Part shown: piece after piece, positions 9,373 through 20,022 of the stretch
Numbering within the stretch: position 1 is the first letter of the stretch
How the letters are laid out: each line of letters opens with the position of its first letter
From: an uncultured Nioella sp.
Lineage (GTDB): Bacteria > Pseudomonadota > Alphaproteobacteria > Rhodobacterales > Rhodobacteraceae
NCBI GenBank assembly: GCA_947495575.1
Contig: CANLZL010000001.1
Coordinates: forward strand, 558,001-622,000
Length of the DNA: 64,000 bases
Direction: 5' to 3'
Notes under the pieces: generated by a model
Databases searched by the model: none
Told to the model about the DNA's origin: nothing
Seen by the model: the letters and a program-made list of their open reading frames with translations, nothing else
Translations under genes and position numbers: made by a program

Positions 9373-9746
9373 TTGGTACGCGCTCAGGTCCGGTCTGGAT
9401 CAAACGAGACAGACACCAAAAAACCGGGTTTCTCTCCACAGTCCTCTCCTGAGATCAGAACGCATAGGATTTGCGAATCCAGCGCCGGTCTCGGTGCTGG
9501 GTCAGTGCAAATTGTTCGCCTGTTTCGACAATCCAAAGGCAGGCATTCATTAACGAAAACTGACACAAGCGTCATTTTTAAGTGACGAGGCTGTCACTTT
9601 TGCGGGGCCGAGTCGTCCCTGCAACAGGTTTTCCTTTTGCGAGAACCAGGGAGTTGATGACAAATCGTTAACCACGTATGATCGCTTACAAAATTGGGCC
9701 CGGCTAAGCGGGCCATCTTGGGGCAACCTCTTGGCAGGAGGACAAA
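9373..9746. other. Intergenic region without a convincing gene
   Basis: A short + frame (9373-9585) lacks a ribosome site and a protein-like composition, so no gene is called. The stretch contains an inverted repeat at 9580-9599 (AAGTGAC, 6-base spacer, GTCACTT) and a small hairpin at 9697-9714 (GGCCCG/CGGGCC), either of which may belong to the leader or promoter of the gene at 9747. Confidence 0.5.
9580..9599. promoter_or_regulatory. Inverted repeat, possible operator
   Basis: Perfect 7-base arms AAGTGAC/GTCACTT separated by six bases, about 150 bases before the GTG start at 9747. It could be a binding site for a dimeric regulator or a weak hairpin ending in TTTT. Sequence evidence only. 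Confidence 0.3.
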
Positions 9747-10040
9747 GTGGCAGACTATCAAGCACAGCGTGGGGCCCGTCCGGGTCTGGAAAGCTTTTAC
9801 AAAGCATGGATGACCCTTGTCTTTCTGGGCTTCGCAGGGCTTGGAATCTACCTTGGGTATACGTTTGGTGTCGGCGGCTCTATTCTTGGCGCAGTTCTGG
9901 GCATGATGATGGGTGGCATTGTCATGTTGTTGCTCAACACACCCGAAAAGCTTGAGGGCGCAATATACATGACCCTTGGCGTGGCCTTTGTCGTTGGCCT
10001 CATCTACATGATCATCGCGTTTTGGGGCGTACGCCTTTAA
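9747..10040 (+). CDS. Small membrane protein in nuo cluster, unknown
   Basis: A 97-residue protein starting with GTG at 9747, chosen because a perfect AGGAGG lies five bases upstream (9736-9741). Three hydrophobic glycine-rich helices are evident (about 20-40, 42-62, 72-95), with a GLGIYLGYTFGVGGSILGAV stretch typical of tightly packed helices. No family assigned. It is followed by the DUF5333 gene after about 130 bases. Location and size suggest a lineage-specific membrane component associated with complex I genes, but no direct evidence is visible. Confidence 0.7.
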   Translation: MADYQAQRGARPGLESFYKAWMTLVFLGFAGLGIYLGYTFGVGGSILGAVLGMMMGGIVMLLLNTPEKLEGAIYMTLGVAFVVGLIYMIIAFWGVRL

Positions 10041-10169
10041 CGAATATTCCTCAGTAAAATAGGCAATTTCAGGCCGATACTCGCGACTGACACAGCCCTG
10101 TTATTGAATGACAAACCCCTGAGACCTCATATGAATACGAGTTTTCTATCCGATAGAGGTTTTATTCGA

Positions 10170-10574
10170 ATGAAACGTATTCTGTTTGCCCTGACCTTCC
10201 CGGCGCTATTTGCCGCCCCCGCCTTTGCAGATCAATGGGATGCGATGCGGGAAGATGAAAGGATCAGCAACGGTTTGCTGGTTGTCACGATTGGCGCACA
10301 TATTGACGATACCTGCCCCACGATCGAAGCGCGATCGGTTGCTTCGGGCGCCTATATGATGGGGCTTGCACGCCATGCAATGTCGCTTGGCTATTCGCGC
10401 GACGAGATCCGCAGATATGTCGATGACGAAGGGGAGCGCGAAAGGTATCGCCAACTTGCCCTGCGCTATTTTGCGCAACACGGCGTTCATTCCGAAGAGG
10501 ATGTAGAGGGTGCTTGTCGCGTCGGACAAATGGAAATCGACAACCGGTCGACCGTTGGAAGAATGCTGCGATAA
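10170..10574 (+). CDS. DUF5333 family exported protein
   Basis: A 134-residue secreted protein. Start 10170 has an AGAGGT site and opens a clear signal peptide (MKRILFALTF... cleaved after AFA near residue 20); an upstream frame to 10104 adds only leader sequence. The mature part holds two cysteines (in DDTCPTIEAR and EGACRVGQ) and a pattern of helix, SLGYSRDEIRRYVDD, helix that I recognise from DUF5333, a family confined to Rhodobacterales and found beside nuoG. Biochemical role unknown; the two cysteines may form a periplasmic disulfide. Confidence 0.75.
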   Translation: MKRILFALTFPALFAAPAFADQWDAMREDERISNGLLVVTIGAHIDDTCPTIEARSVASGAYMMGLARHAMSLGYSRDEIRRYVDDEGERERYRQLALRYFAQHGVHSEEDVEGACRVGQMEIDNRSTVGRMLR

Positions 10575-10811
10575 ACCCAATATTTTGGTCATGCGTCAAC
10601 GCGTCCGCCCCCAAAAGGCGGGCGCGAATGCGTTTTTGGGAACATAAGTCCCGAAAATCCGTCATTTCCGCGGAAAAAATCCAATCGGTCGCGTTGCAAA
10701 TTCCCGCGCGGCACGGCACTAGGGGGCAAGGGAAATTTCCGCGTGAATCCGGGCGGGGCTTGCGTTAGACAGCTACGCAAACCGGCCCCCGCGATGCGCA
10801 AAGGTGAAGCC

Positions 10812-12830
10812 ATGACCGAGCTACGCAAAATCATCATCGACGACAAAGAAGTTGAGGTGGATCCCGCCCTGACTTTGATCCAGGCTTGCGAAGAGGCCGG
10901 GGTCGAAGTGCCGCGGTTCTGCTATCACGAGCGCCTGTCGATTGCCGGCAATTGCCGCATGTGTCTTGTTGAAGTTGTTGGCGGCCCACCCAAACCCGCC
11001 GCCTCTTGTGCGATGCAGGTCAAAGATTTGCGTCCTGGCCCAGAAGGCCAGCCGCCGGTTGTAAAAACCAACAGCCCGATGGTCAAAAAAGCGCGCGAAG
11101 GAGTGATGGAGTTTTTGCTCATCAACCACCCGCTGGATTGCCCAATCTGCGACCAGGGTGGCGAATGCGACCTGCAGGATCAGGCAGTGGCCTATGGTCT
11201 GGCTGATTCCCGTTACACCGAGGTAAAACGCGCCTCGGAAGATCTGGATCTCGGTCCGCTTGTCGCAACGACCATGACGCGCTGCATTTCCTGCACCCGC
11301 TGCGTCCGCTTCACAACCGAGGTCGCTGGAATCCACCAGATGGGCCAGACCGGCCGCGGCGAAGACAGCGAGATTACCAGCTACCTGAATCAAACGCTCG
11401 ATTCGAATTTGCAGGGCAATATCATTGACCTCTGCCCGGTCGGCGCGTTGACTTCAAAACCATACGCCTTTACCGCCCGCCCATGGGAATTGACCAAGAC
11501 CGAGACCATTGACGTGATGGACGCGCTTGGCTCGAACATCCGTGTTGATACCAAGGGTCGCGAAGTGATGCGCATTTTGCCGCGCAACCATGATGGCGTG
11601 AATGAAGAGTGGATTTCTGACAAAACCCGGTTCGTCTGGGATGGCTTGCGCCGTCAGCGTCTGGATCGTCCCTACATCCGCGAAAACGGCAAATTGCGCC
11701 CGGCCACTTGGCCCGAGGCCCTGACCAAAGCAGCCGAAGCCATGAAGGGTAAGAAAATCGCCGGCCTGGTGGGCGATCTGGTCTCGGTTGAAGCCGCATT
11801 CGCACTGAAGCAGTTGATCGAAGGGCAGGGCGGCAACGTCGAATGCCGGACAGATGGCGCAAAACTGCCTGCTGGCAACCGTTCGGCCTATGTCGGCAAT
11901 GCCACGATCGAGGATATCGACAGCGCCAAAGCCATCATGCTGATTGGCACCAACCCGCGTGAAGAAGCGCCCGTGCTGAACGCCCGTATCCGCCGCGCAT
12001 GGCTGAATGGCGCGAAGATCGGCGTCGTTGGTCCAGCGCTTGACCTGACATACGAATATTTCCACGCTGGAACCGGGCGCGACGCATTGGCAAAAATGGC
12101 GTCTGCCCCGCATTCTGACGCGATTGGCAAAGAGACTTTGGTCATCGTCGGCCAAGGCGCTCTGCAAGAAGCCGATGGCGAGGCTGTGCTGGCCAATGCG
12201 ATGAAATTCGCGGAGATCACCGAATCTAAATTCCTCGTTCTTCACACCGCTGCTGCGCGGGTTGGAGCTATGGATATCGACGCGACAACGGAAGGCGGCA
12301 TCACCGCTGCCATCGATGGCGCGGACGTTATCTACAATCTTGGCGCCGACGAAGTGGATATCGACGCTGGTGCCTTCGTGATCTACCAGGGCAGCCATGG
12401 CGATCGCGGTGCGCATCGGGCCGATCTGATCCTGCCGGGCGCAGCCTATACAGAGGAACAAGGCCTGTTCGTGAATACAGAAGGCCGTCCGCAACTGGCC
12501 CTGCGCGCCGGATTCGCGCCGGGCGAGGCCAAGGAAAATTGGGCCATTTTGCGTGCTTTGTCGGCCGAATTGGGTGCGGCTTTGCCTTTCGACTCGCTGA
12601 CGGCCTTGCGCCAGGCGATGGTTGAGGCCGCACCGCACCTGGCCATGGTGGACGAGGTTCCGGTCAATGAAGGTGAGGCCCTGACCCGGATGGACATGGG
12701 TGACGCGGATTTCCGTGTTGCGGTTAAGGATTTCTACCTGACCAACCCAATCGCAAGGGCGTCGACCCTTATGGCGGAGCTGTCTGCCAACGCCAAAGCG
12801 CGTGCGCAAGCACCCATGGCTGCGGAATAA
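10812..12830 (+). CDS. nuoG: NADH-quinone oxidoreductase subunit G
   Basis: 75-kDa subunit of complex I, the iron-sulfur wire of the peripheral arm. The N-terminal ferredoxin fold has C37, C48, C51 and C66 (N1b), followed by the His-Cys cluster motif [17 protein letters not shown] (N5) and CISCTRC...CPVGAL (N4), then a molybdopterin-oxidoreductase-like domain. The length of 672 residues is typical of alphaproteobacteria and lacks the extra N7 motif region of longer homologues as far as I can see. ATG 10812 is preferred to GTG 10743 because [10 protein letters not shown] matches family starts and AAGGTGA precedes it. Confidence 0.97.
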   Translation: MTELRKIIIDDKEVEVDPALTLIQACEEAGVEVPRFCYHERLSIAGNCRMCLVEVVGGPPKPAASCAMQVKDLRPGPEGQPPVVKTNSPMVKKAREGVMEFLLINHPLDCPICDQGGECDLQDQAVAYGLADSRYTEVKRASEDLDLGPLVATTMTRCISCTRCVRFTTEVAGIHQMGQTGRGEDSEITSYLNQTLDSNLQGNIIDLCPVGALTSKPYAFTARPWELTKTETIDVMDALGSNIRVDTKGREVMRILPRNHDGVNEEWISDKTRFVWDGLRRQRLDRPYIRENGKLRPATWPEALTKAAEAMKGKKIAGLVGDLVSVEAAFALKQLIEGQGGNVECRTDGAKLPAGNRSAYVGNATIEDIDSAKAIMLIGTNPREEAPVLNARIRRAWLNGAKIGVVGPALDLTYEYFHAGTGRDALAKMASAPHSDAIGKETLVIVGQGALQEADGEAVLANAMKFAEITESKFLVLHTAAARVGAMDIDATTEGGITAAIDGADVIYNLGADEVDIDAGAFVIYQGSHGDRGAHRADLILPGAAYTEEQGLFVNTEGRPQLALRAGFAPGEAKENWAILRALSAELGAALPFDSLTALRQAMVEAAPHLAMVDEVPVNEGEALTRMDMGDADFRVAVKDFYLTNPIARASTLMAELSANAKARAQAPMAAE

Positions 12831-12838
12831 GGCCGATC

Positions 12839-13249
12839 GTGCGGGGGCGTCCACATATCCTGTCGCTTTGCGGGGTTGCGGTCTTGGCCGTTGCTGCCTG
12901 TGCGCAAGACGCTCAAGTGTCACGCAATGCCCCTGCGGCCCTATTCCAATACGGACCAATTGAGACCCGCCTTCTGGATGAAGGGCTGGTTAATTTTCAC
13001 GTCGAAATGCGCGGTGCACGCACCGGCGAAGACGTGGCGAACTATGCGGAATGCGCTGCAGCGCAGTACACGCTGATCCGAGGTTTCGGATTTGCGCGAC
13101 ACGTCCGCACAAATGTGCAGGAAGAGGCTGGCCTTTGGCGGGCAGATGCGGTTTACACCGTCTCACCGGCACTCCCACGAGGGCTACAGACCATCGACGC
13201 CGAAGTTGTCGTCGCTGACTGTGCTGAGCAAGGCATACCGACGGTGTGA
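12839..13249 (+). CDS. Lipoprotein in nuo cluster, unknown
   Basis: A 136-residue protein with GTG start at 12839, eight bases after nuoG. The N-terminus is a type II signal peptide with lipobox VAAC at residues 18-21, so the mature protein should be lipid-anchored in the envelope. Two further cysteines (in YAECAAAQ and VADCAEQG) are spaced to form a disulfide. The body is mixed alpha/beta with no recognised motif. nuoH follows seven bases after the stop, placing this gene in the same transcript as nuoG-nuoH. Possibly a lineage-specific complex I accessory factor. Confidence 0.7.
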   Translation: MRGRPHILSLCGVAVLAVAACAQDAQVSRNAPAALFQYGPIETRLLDEGLVNFHVEMRGARTGEDVANYAECAAAQYTLIRGFGFARHVRTNVQEEAGLWRADAVYTVSPALPRGLQTIDAEVVVADCAEQGIPTV

Positions 13250-13255
13250 GGAAAT

Positions 13256-14296
13256 ATGGTTGAATTCTTTACGACCACGACTTTGGGCATAGGGCTTTTG
13301 ATGCTGGGGCAGATCCTGCTTCTGGTGTTGCCCCTCATGGTCGCTCTGGCGTTTTTGATGTACGCAGACCGCAAAATCTGGGCTGCGGTCCAGATGCGCA
13401 AAGGCCCCAACGTTGTTGGTGTCTTTGGCCTTTTGCAAAGTTTCGCGGATTTCCTGAAATACATCGTCAAAGAGGTGGTGATCCCCGCTGGCGCAGACAA
13501 GACAGTTTACTTGCTGGCGCCGCTGATCAGCCTTGTGATGGCCCTGATCGCCTGGGCGGTGATCCCGTTCAACGATGGCTGGGCAATCTCTGACCTGAAC
13601 GTCGCCATTCTTTATGTCTTCGCCATATCGTCGCTTGAGGTTTACGGAGTGATCATGGGGGGCTGGGCGTCCAACTCCAAATATCCGTTCCTCGGCTCGT
13701 TGCGCTCTGCCGCGCAGATGATTTCTTACGAAGTTTCCATCGGCCTGATCATCATCGGTGTGATTATTTCGACCGGCTCGATGAATTTTGGTGACATCGT
13801 CCGGGCGCAAGATGGCGATTACGGCTTCCTCAGCTGGTACTGGCTGCCGCACTTCCCAATGATGTTCCTCTTCCTGATCTCAGCATTGGCTGAGACAAAC
13901 CGCCCGCCATTCGATTTGCCCGAGGCTGAATCCGAATTGGTTGCCGGCTATCAGGTTGAATATTCCTCCACGCCGTTCCTCCTCTTTATGATTGGAGAAT
14001 TGGTGGCCGTGGTTTTGATGTGCGCGCTTGTTTCGCTCCTTTTCCTTGGTGGCTGGCTCAGCCCGGTTGGGTTCCTGCCCGATGGTGTGTTGTGGATGGT
14101 CGGCAAGATGCTGTTTGTCTTCTTCATCTTCTCGATGGTGAAGGCGATCACGCCGCGTTACCGCTATGACCAGCTGATGCGTATCGGTTGGAAGGTCTTC
14201 CTGCCCATGTCGCTGGCCTGGGTTGTGATCGTAGCCTTCCTTGCAAAATTCGAAGCTTTCGGCGGCGCCTATGCCCGCTGGATGATTGGGGGCTGA
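13256..14296 (+). CDS. nuoH: NADH-quinone oxidoreductase subunit H
   Basis: ND1-type membrane subunit that joins the membrane arm to the peripheral arm and forms part of the quinone tunnel. 346 residues with eight predicted helices. Family motifs visible include [19 protein letters not shown] in the first loop and the acidic loop [21 protein letters not shown] (split across the fifth and sixth helices). ATG 13256 lies after a GAGGA site. It is tightly packed between the lipoprotein gene and nuoI (4-base spacing). Confidence 0.98.
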   Translation: MVEFFTTTTLGIGLLMLGQILLLVLPLMVALAFLMYADRKIWAAVQMRKGPNVVGVFGLLQSFADFLKYIVKEVVIPAGADKTVYLLAPLISLVMALIAWAVIPFNDGWAISDLNVAILYVFAISSLEVYGVIMGGWASNSKYPFLGSLRSAAQMISYEVSIGLIIIGVIISTGSMNFGDIVRAQDGDYGFLSWYWLPHFPMMFLFLISALAETNRPPFDLPEAESELVAGYQVEYSSTPFLLFMIGELVAVVLMCALVSLLFLGGWLSPVGFLPDGVLWMVGKMLFVFFIFSMVKAITPRYRYDQLMRIGWKVFLPMSLAWVVIVAFLAKFEAFGGAYARWMIGG

Positions 14297-14299
14297 TTG

Positions 14300-14794
14300 A
14301 TGACACAGATCGACTACACCCGCGCGGCAAAATACTTTCTGCTGACGGATTTCATCAAAGGCTTCCAGTTGGGATTGAAGTATTTCTTCTCGCCCAAATC
14401 GACGCTGAATTACCCGCATGAAAAAGGCCCGCTTTCCCCGCGCTTTCGGGGTGAGCACGCGCTGCGCCGCTATCCCAATGGCGAAGAGCGCTGCATTGCC
14501 TGCAAATTGTGTGAGGCCGTGTGCCCCGCGCAGGCCATCACCATCGACGCCGAACCGCGCGAGGATGGCAGCCGCCGTACCACGCGTTATGACATCGACA
14601 TGACGAAGTGCATCTATTGCGGTTTCTGCCAAGAGGCTTGCCCGGTGGATGCAATCGTTGAAGGCCCGAATTTCGAGTTTGCCACCGAAACCCGTGAGGA
14701 GCTGTTCTACAACAAAGAAAAGCTTCTGGAAAACGGCGCCCGGTGGGAGGCCGAAATAGCCCGTAATTTGGAAATGGATGCGCCCTACAGATGA
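14300..14794 (+). CDS. nuoI: NADH-quinone oxidoreductase subunit I
   Basis: TYKY-type subunit with two [4Fe-4S] clusters (N6a, N6b). 164 residues with the paired motifs [12 protein letters not shown] (C65, C68, C71, C75) and [12 protein letters not shown] (C104, C107, C110, C114), each followed by proline. The N-terminal amphipathic segment ([18 protein letters not shown]) lies along the membrane in known structures. Start ATG 14300 is preferred over TTG 14297. The stop overlaps the next gene (ATGA), coupling translation to the carboxymuconolactone-decarboxylase-like protein. Confidence 0.98.
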   Translation: MTQIDYTRAAKYFLLTDFIKGFQLGLKYFFSPKSTLNYPHEKGPLSPRFRGEHALRRYPNGEERCIACKLCEAVCPAQAITIDAEPREDGSRRTTRYDIDMTKCIYCGFCQEACPVDAIVEGPNFEFATETREELFYNKEKLLENGARWEAEIARNLEMDAPYR

Positions 14795-15204
14795 CAGACA
14801 ATTCCAACAACCCGTTCGCCGCGATGTTCGCTCAAACGCAGGAAATGGCAAAGGAATTTGCCAAATCCGTGAATCCCGCTCTGGGCAGTTTCACGCCAAA
14901 GGGCTTTGAAAACCTCTGGCCGACCATGCCCGCCGAAATGATGGAAGCCCTGATGGGCAAGCAGTTCAACCCCGACGGGTTGGACGCAAAAACGCGTCTG
15001 TTGCTGACCTTGCAAGCGCTGACCATTCAGGGCGCGATTGCCGAACCTCAGATCCGCACCACCGTTCGCCATGCGATCACGGCGGGCGCAACGAAACAAG
15101 AGATTGCCGAGACTATCGCGCAGGCGGCCGTGTTTGCCGGTGTGCCCGCGATGACCAAAGCGATGGAGCTGGCCCGTGAGGCCATCGACGGAGACGAGGA
15201 ATAA
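14791..15204 (+). CDS. Carboxymuconolactone decarboxylase-like protein without CxxC
   Basis: A 137-residue helical protein. Residues about 65-130 ([20 protein letters not shown] and the following [20 protein letters not shown]) match the AhpD/CMD core fold. No cysteine is present anywhere, so the peroxidase-type CxxC is absent and classic AhpD chemistry is excluded. The N-terminal 60 residues ([18 protein letters not shown]...) are amphipathic. It overlaps nuoI by four bases and precedes nuoJ by three, so it is firmly embedded in the operon. A structural or assembly role is inference. Confidence 0.85.
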   Translation: MTDNSNNPFAAMFAQTQEMAKEFAKSVNPALGSFTPKGFENLWPTMPAEMMEALMGKQFNPDGLDAKTRLLLTLQALTIQGAIAEPQIRTTVRHAITAGATKQEIAETIAQAAVFAGVPAMTKAMELAREAIDGDEE

Positions 15205-15207
15205 TCC

Positions 15208-15822
15208 ATGGGTATTGTCGACCTCACCTTTTACCTCTTCGCCATCACCACCGTTCTGGCCGGTTTCATGGTTGTTGTGGCGCGCAACCCGGTCCACTCG
15301 GTTCTGTGGCTGATCCTTGCCTTCCTGAGCTCTGCGGGTCTTTTCGTCCTGATCGGGGCTGAATTTGTCGCGATGCTGCTGATCATCGTTTATGTGGGCG
15401 CGGTGGCCGTTCTCTTCCTCTTCGTTGTGATGATGCTGGATGTGGATTTCGCCGAGTTGAAGGCCGAGATGGCCAAGTATGTGCCTCTTGCGGGTCTCAT
15501 CGGGATCGTGATCCTGATGCAGCTTGGCATGGCGTTTGGCGATTGGGTGCCGGGCGCGGGCGTTGAGATGCTGGCCCAACCCAATGCGACGCCTGCGGGC
15601 GAAGCGCATAACACCGCCGCTTTGGGTGGCGTGATCTACGACGATTACTTCCTGATTTTCCAACTAGCCGGTCTGATCCTGCTGGTCGCCATGATTGGCG
15701 CCATTGTTCTGACCCTGCGCCACCGCAGCGACATCAAACGCCAGAACGTACTGGCCCAGATGTATCGCGATCCGGCCAAAGCGATGGAATTGAAAGACGT
15801 GAAACCGGGGCAGGGCCTTTAA
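15208..15822 (+). CDS. nuoJ: NADH-quinone oxidoreductase subunit J
   Basis: ND6-type membrane subunit of complex I; its third helix carries the pi-bulge linked to proton transfer. 204 residues with five helices; [20 protein letters not shown] and [20 protein letters not shown] are characteristic. The C-terminal tail after the fifth helix is hydrophilic ([19 protein letters not shown]). The start at 15208 is three bases past the preceding stop. An 88-base gap containing a short GGGGC/GCCCC hairpin separates it from nuoK. Confidence 0.97.
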   Translation: MGIVDLTFYLFAITTVLAGFMVVVARNPVHSVLWLILAFLSSAGLFVLIGAEFVAMLLIIVYVGAVAVLFLFVVMMLDVDFAELKAEMAKYVPLAGLIGIVILMQLGMAFGDWVPGAGVEMLAQPNATPAGEAHNTAALGGVIYDDYFLIFQLAGLILLVAMIGAIVLTLRHRSDIKRQNVLAQMYRDPAKAMELKDVKPGQGL

Positions 15823-15910
15823 GGCGCTGCCAACGGCTGAAAGAAAAATGCGCCTGTGAAAGGCGTGACACGATGCAAAACCAAGGGGCAATCGGCCCCG
15901 GAGGGACGAG

Positions 15911-16219
15911 ATGAGTATCGCACTTGAACATTACCTGACGGTGGCCGCCGCGCTATTCGTTATCGGGATTTTCGGGATATTCCTGAACCGCAAGAACGTC
16001 ATCATTATCCTGATGTCGGTCGAGCTGATGCTTTTGGCGGTCAATATCAACCTCGTCGCCTTTTCGTCTTACCTGGGGGATCTGACTGGTCAGATCTTTA
16101 CCCTCTTCGTCCTGACGGTTGCAGCGGCTGAGGCGGCCATTGGTCTTGCAATCCTCGTCTGCTTCTTCCGGAACCGCGGCACCATCGCCGTGGAAGACGT
16201 CTCGAATATGAAGGGCTGA
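15911..16219 (+). CDS. nuoK: NADH-quinone oxidoreductase subunit K
   Basis: ND4L-type membrane subunit with three helices and conserved membrane glutamates. 102 residues, normal length. The motif [20 protein letters not shown] contains the first key glutamate, and [20 protein letters not shown] the second. A GGAGGGACGAG ribosome site precedes ATG 15911. Five bases separate it from nuoL, so the distal antiporter-like block nuoK-L-M-N is contiguous. Confidence 0.98.
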   Translation: MSIALEHYLTVAAALFVIGIFGIFLNRKNVIIILMSVELMLLAVNINLVAFSSYLGDLTGQIFTLFVLTVAAAEAAIGLAILVCFFRNRGTIAVEDVSNMKG

Positions 16220-16224
16220 GCGCA

Positions 16225-18447
16225 ATGGAAACCATCCTCCTCTTTGGCCCGCTTGTTGGTGCAGTCATTTGCGGCTTTTCCTGGCGCCTGATCGGTGAAA
16301 CTGCCGCCTGCGCCGTGGCGACGGGCTTCTTGTTCCTGTCCTGCCTGCTCAGCTGGATCACCTTCCTTGGGTTTGGTGGCGAAACCGAAGTGCGCGAGCT
16401 GTTCACCTGGATCGCGTCGGGTACATTGGATGCGTCCTGGTCTGTTCGGATCGACCGCCTGACTGCAATCATGTTGATCGTGATCACCAGTGTTTCGGCC
16501 CTCGTGCACCTTTATAGCTTTGGCTACATGGCGCATGACGATCATTTCCGCGAAGGCGAGAGCTATCGCCCGCGTTTCTTCGCCTATCTGTCCTTCTTTA
16601 CATTCGCCATGCTGGCGCTGGTGACAGCCGATAACCTCTTGCAGCTGTTCTTTGGCTGGGAAGGCGTGGGCGTCGCTTCGTACCTCCTGATCGGGTTTTA
16701 TTTTCGCAAACCAACGGCTGGCGCGGCGGCAATCAAGGCGTTCGTGGTCAACCGTGTCGGCGACTTCGGTTTCCTTCTGGGTATCTTTGCGATCTACAAA
16801 TTGACGGACACGATCAATTTCGACGTCATTCTTAGCACAGGCCCGCAGCTGGCCGAGACGACCATCTCGTTCCTCGGGTATGAGCTGAACGCGGCCAATA
16901 CCATTGGTATGCTGCTCTTTGTCGGTGCCATGGGTAAATCGGCGCAATTGTTCCTGCACACCTGGTTGCCTGACGCAATGGAAGGCCCGACGCCTGTGTC
17001 GGCCCTGATCCACGCCGCGACCATGGTAACCGCCGGCGTCTTCCTGGTCTGCCGCATGTCGCCGATCTATGAATACGCCCCTTATGCCACCAACTTCATC
17101 ATCATTGTCGGCGCAGCAACAGCATTCTTTGCCGCCACCGTAGGGCTGGTTCAAAACGACATCAAACGCGTGATCGCATATTCGACCTGTTCGCAGCTTG
17201 GCTATATGTTCGTGGCCGCGGGCGTAGGTGTCTACTCGGTCGCGATGTTCCACCTCTTTACCCACGCCTTCTTCAAAGCGATGTTATTCCTTGGCGCAGG
17301 ATCGGTCATCCACGCGATGCATCACGAGCAGGATATGCGCAACTATGGCGGTCTGCGGAAGAAAATCCCGCTGACCTATGCCGCGATGCTAATCGGGACA
17401 CTGGCCATTACCGGTGTCGGTATTCCGCTGACCCATATCGGCTTTGCGGGCTTCCTGTCGAAAGACGCGGTTATTGAAAGCGCCTTTGCCTTTGGCGGCG
17501 GTCTGGGCCTCTATGCCTTCTGGGCGCTTGTCGTGGCCGCCTGTTTCACCAGCTTCTATTCCTGGCGCCTGATTTACCTAACCTTCTTTGGCAAACCTCG
17601 TGGCGACAAACATGCCCATGACCACGCGCATGAAAGTCCGATGACCATGGTCGCGCCACTTGGTGTACTGGCGGTCGGAGCAGTCTTTGCCGGTATGGTC
17701 TGGTACCAGCCCTTCTTTGGCGATCATGACCGTGTAAACCAGTTCTTTGGCATTCCGGCCCATCACGCCGTAGAAGCGCATGGTGAAGATCACAGCGATG
17801 ACCATGGTGTTGCTGAAACGCATGAAGAAGATGGTCATGCGGAAGTGGCCGCCCACTCGGAAGAGGCGGATCACGGCGACGAGGCCGTGATGGCAGAAGC
17901 CGCACATGGCGATGACGCGCATGACGAGGGCATGGATCATGCTGCTGCACATGCTGATCCCGAACATGCCGATGAGATGGCCGCGCATCATTTCGAAGTG
18001 GTTGGCGCCATTCACATGGCCCCTGACAATCACGTCATGGATGACGCCCACCATTCGCCAAACTGGGTAAAAGTCTCGCCCTTCATTGCAATGCTGATTG
18101 GCTTCCTGACCGCAACTTATTTCTACATCATCGCACCCAAAACACCGGCCCGACTGGCCGAGCTGTTCCAGCCGCTTTACCAGTTCCTGCTGAACAAATG
18201 GTACTTCGACGAGATCTACAATGTGGTCTTTGTCATCCCAGCCATGTTCATCGGGCGCTTCTTCTGGAAACGCGGCGACGGCAATGTGATCGACGGCGGA
18301 ATCAACGGATTGGCCATGGGCATTATCCCGTGGTTCACCAAGATGGCCGGCCGGGCGCAGTCTGGCTACCTCTTCCACTATGCCTTTGCCATGGTTCTTG
18401 GCATCGCGCTTCTTATTACCATCGTCACCCTGAGCTTCGGGGGCTGA
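16225..18447 (+). CDS. nuoL: NADH-quinone oxidoreductase subunit L with His-rich insert
   Basis: ND5-type antiporter-like subunit at the distal end of the membrane arm, including the lateral helix. 740 residues, longer than most homologues. The proton-antiporter core ([20 protein letters not shown] near residue 250) is intact. Residues about 513-589 form an inserted loop rich in His, Asp, Glu and Ala, with roughly 16 histidines (for example [16 protein letters not shown]), placed after the core helices and before the C-terminal lateral-helix region. A further small His cluster follows (DDAHHSPNW). The insert could bind metal or be a flexible spacer. Confidence 0.97.
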   Translation: METILLFGPLVGAVICGFSWRLIGETAACAVATGFLFLSCLLSWITFLGFGGETEVRELFTWIASGTLDASWSVRIDRLTAIMLIVITSVSALVHLYSFGYMAHDDHFREGESYRPRFFAYLSFFTFAMLALVTADNLLQLFFGWEGVGVASYLLIGFYFRKPTAGAAAIKAFVVNRVGDFGFLLGIFAIYKLTDTINFDVILSTGPQLAETTISFLGYELNAANTIGMLLFVGAMGKSAQLFLHTWLPDAMEGPTPVSALIHAATMVTAGVFLVCRMSPIYEYAPYATNFIIIVGAATAFFAATVGLVQNDIKRVIAYSTCSQLGYMFVAAGVGVYSVAMFHLFTHAFFKAMLFLGAGSVIHAMHHEQDMRNYGGLRKKIPLTYAAMLIGTLAITGVGIPLTHIGFAGFLSKDAVIESAFAFGGGLGLYAFWALVVAACFTSFYSWRLIYLTFFGKPRGDKHAHDHAHESPMTMVAPLGVLAVGAVFAGMVWYQPFFGDHDRVNQFFGIPAHHAVEAHGEDHSDDHGVAETHEEDGHAEVAAHSEEADHGDEAVMAEAAHGDDAHDEGMDHAAAHADPEHADEMAAHHFEVVGAIHMAPDNHVMDDAHHSPNWVKVSPFIAMLIGFLTATYFYIIAPKTPARLAELFQPLYQFLLNKWYFDEIYNVVFVIPAMFIGRFFWKRGDGNVIDGGINGLAMGIIPWFTKMAGRAQSGYLFHYAFAMVLGIALLITIVTLSFGG

Positions 18448-18457
18448 GAGCAGAGAT

Positions 18458-20011
18458 ATGGAACAAAGTCTTCTTTCCATCGTAACCTTCCTGCCGCTCG
18501 TCGCTGCCGTCGTCATGGCGCTGTTCTTGCGCGGTGAGGATGAGGCCGCACAACTTGGCGCGAAACGCATGGCGTTTTTCGTCACAACGGCGACATTCCT
18601 GATCTCGCTGGCGATCCTTGTCCAATTCGATCCGTCAAACCCCGGTTTCCAACTGGTGGAAGAGGGCGAATGGATGCTGGGCCTGACCTATAAGGTTGGC
18701 GTCGACGGCATCTCGGTCCTCTTCGTGCTGCTGACCACCTTCCTGATGCCGCTGGTGATCGCGGCCTGTTGGGGGGTTGATCACCGCGTCAAAGAATACA
18801 TGATTGCGCTGTTGCTTCTGGAAAGCCTGATGATCGGCGTCTTTGTCGCGCTGGATCTGGTGCTGTTCTACCTCTTCTTCGAAGCAGGCCTGATACCGAT
18901 GTTCCTGATCATTGGTATCTGGGGCGGCGCGAACCGTATCTATGCGTCGTTCAAATTCTTCCTTTACACTTTCCTCGGCTCGGTCCTGATGCTGGTCGCA
19001 ATGATCGCGATGTATGTGGATGCGGGCACCACCGATATCCCAACCCTGCTGACGCATCAGTTTAGCGCAGGCACCATGGAGATCATGGGCATGCAGGTTG
19101 TGGGTGGAATGCAGACAATCCTGTTCCTCGCCTTCTTTGCCAGCTTTGCCGTGAAGATGCCGATGTGGCCGGTCCATACCTGGTTGCCGGATGCCCACGT
19201 TCAGGCGCCGACTGCAGGCTCGGTCGTTCTGGCGGCGATCCTTTTGAAGATGGGTGGATATGGCTTCTTGCGGTTCAGCCTGCCAATGTTCCCTGTCGCC
19301 TCTGACCTGATGGCGCCGTTCGTGATGTGGCTTTCTGTCATTGCGATCATCTACACCTCTCTGGTGGCGATGGTGCAGGAAGACATGAAAAAACTGATCG
19401 CCTATTCATCCGTTGCCCATATGGGCTACGTGACGATGGGTATCTTTGCGGCGAACCAGCAAGGGATCGATGGGGCCATCTTCCAGATGATCAGCCACGG
19501 CTTTGTCTCCGGCGCGCTCTTCCTATGCGTGGGTGTTATTTATGACCGGATGCACACCCGTGAGATTGACGCCTATGGCGGTCTGGTTAACCGGATGCCC
19601 GCCTACGCGTTGGTCTTCATGCTCTTCACCATGGCCAATGTCGGTCTTCCCGGCACCTCGGGCTTCGTCGGCGAATTCCTGACCCTGATGGGTGTGTTCC
19701 AGGTCAACACCTGGATCGCGGTTCTGGCCGCAACCGGCGTGATCCTCAGTGCAGCCTATGCGCTTTGGCTTTACCGCCGGGTGGTCTTTGGCGACCTGAT
19801 CAAGGAAAGCCTGAAATCCATCACTGACATGACCCCGCGTGAGCGCCTGATCTTTGCGCCGCTGATTGTCATGACGCTTTTGTTGGGTGTGTATCCCAGC
19901 CTCGCCCTCGACGTGATCGGCCCTGCGGTCGAGAACCTCGTTCACAATTACGACCTGGCGCTTGAGCACTTTGTGCCCGACACCGCCGTCGCAGCAACCG
20001 CCAGCCACTGA
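18458..20011 (+). CDS. nuoM: NADH-quinone oxidoreductase subunit M
   Basis: ND4-type antiporter-like subunit. 517 residues with about 14 helices. Visible motifs: [20 protein letters not shown] (key glutamate), [19 protein letters not shown] (key lysine of the antiporter fold precedes it) and [19 protein letters not shown]. The start at 18458 is ten bases after nuoL. nuoN follows with 11 bases between stop and start. Confidence 0.98.
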   Translation: MEQSLLSIVTFLPLVAAVVMALFLRGEDEAAQLGAKRMAFFVTTATFLISLAILVQFDPSNPGFQLVEEGEWMLGLTYKVGVDGISVLFVLLTTFLMPLVIAACWGVDHRVKEYMIALLLLESLMIGVFVALDLVLFYLFFEAGLIPMFLIIGIWGGANRIYASFKFFLYTFLGSVLMLVAMIAMYVDAGTTDIPTLLTHQFSAGTMEIMGMQVVGGMQTILFLAFFASFAVKMPMWPVHTWLPDAHVQAPTAGSVVLAAILLKMGGYGFLRFSLPMFPVASDLMAPFVMWLSVIAIIYTSLVAMVQEDMKKLIAYSSVAHMGYVTMGIFAANQQGIDGAIFQMISHGFVSGALFLCVGVIYDRMHTREIDAYGGLVNRMPAYALVFMLFTMANVGLPGTSGFVGEFLTLMGVFQVNTWIAVLAATGVILSAAYALWLYRRVVFGDLIKESLKSITDMTPRERLIFAPLIVMTLLLGVYPSLALDVIGPAVENLVHNYDLALEHFVPDTAVAATASH

Positions 20012-20022
20012 GGTTATTGACG

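Noticed and set aside
9373-9585. 70-residue + frame after the small membrane gene
   Set aside because: No ribosome site and an atypical composition; treated as intergenic.
11454-12959. 501-residue - strand open frame
   Set aside because: Antisense to nuoG; His/Gln/Arg-rich shadow typical of GC-rich genes, no ribosome site and no family match.
15885-15899. GGGGC/GCCCC hairpin before nuoK
   Set aside because: Only five pairs and no T run; too weak to call as a terminator or attenuator.
16090-17265. 391-residue - strand frame
   Set aside because: Antisense to nuoK-nuoL, with a composition driven by the complementary codons.
17578-18585. 335-residue - strand frame with histidine and methionine runs
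   Set aside because: It is the complement of the His-rich loop of nuoL and the following nuoM start; no independent support.
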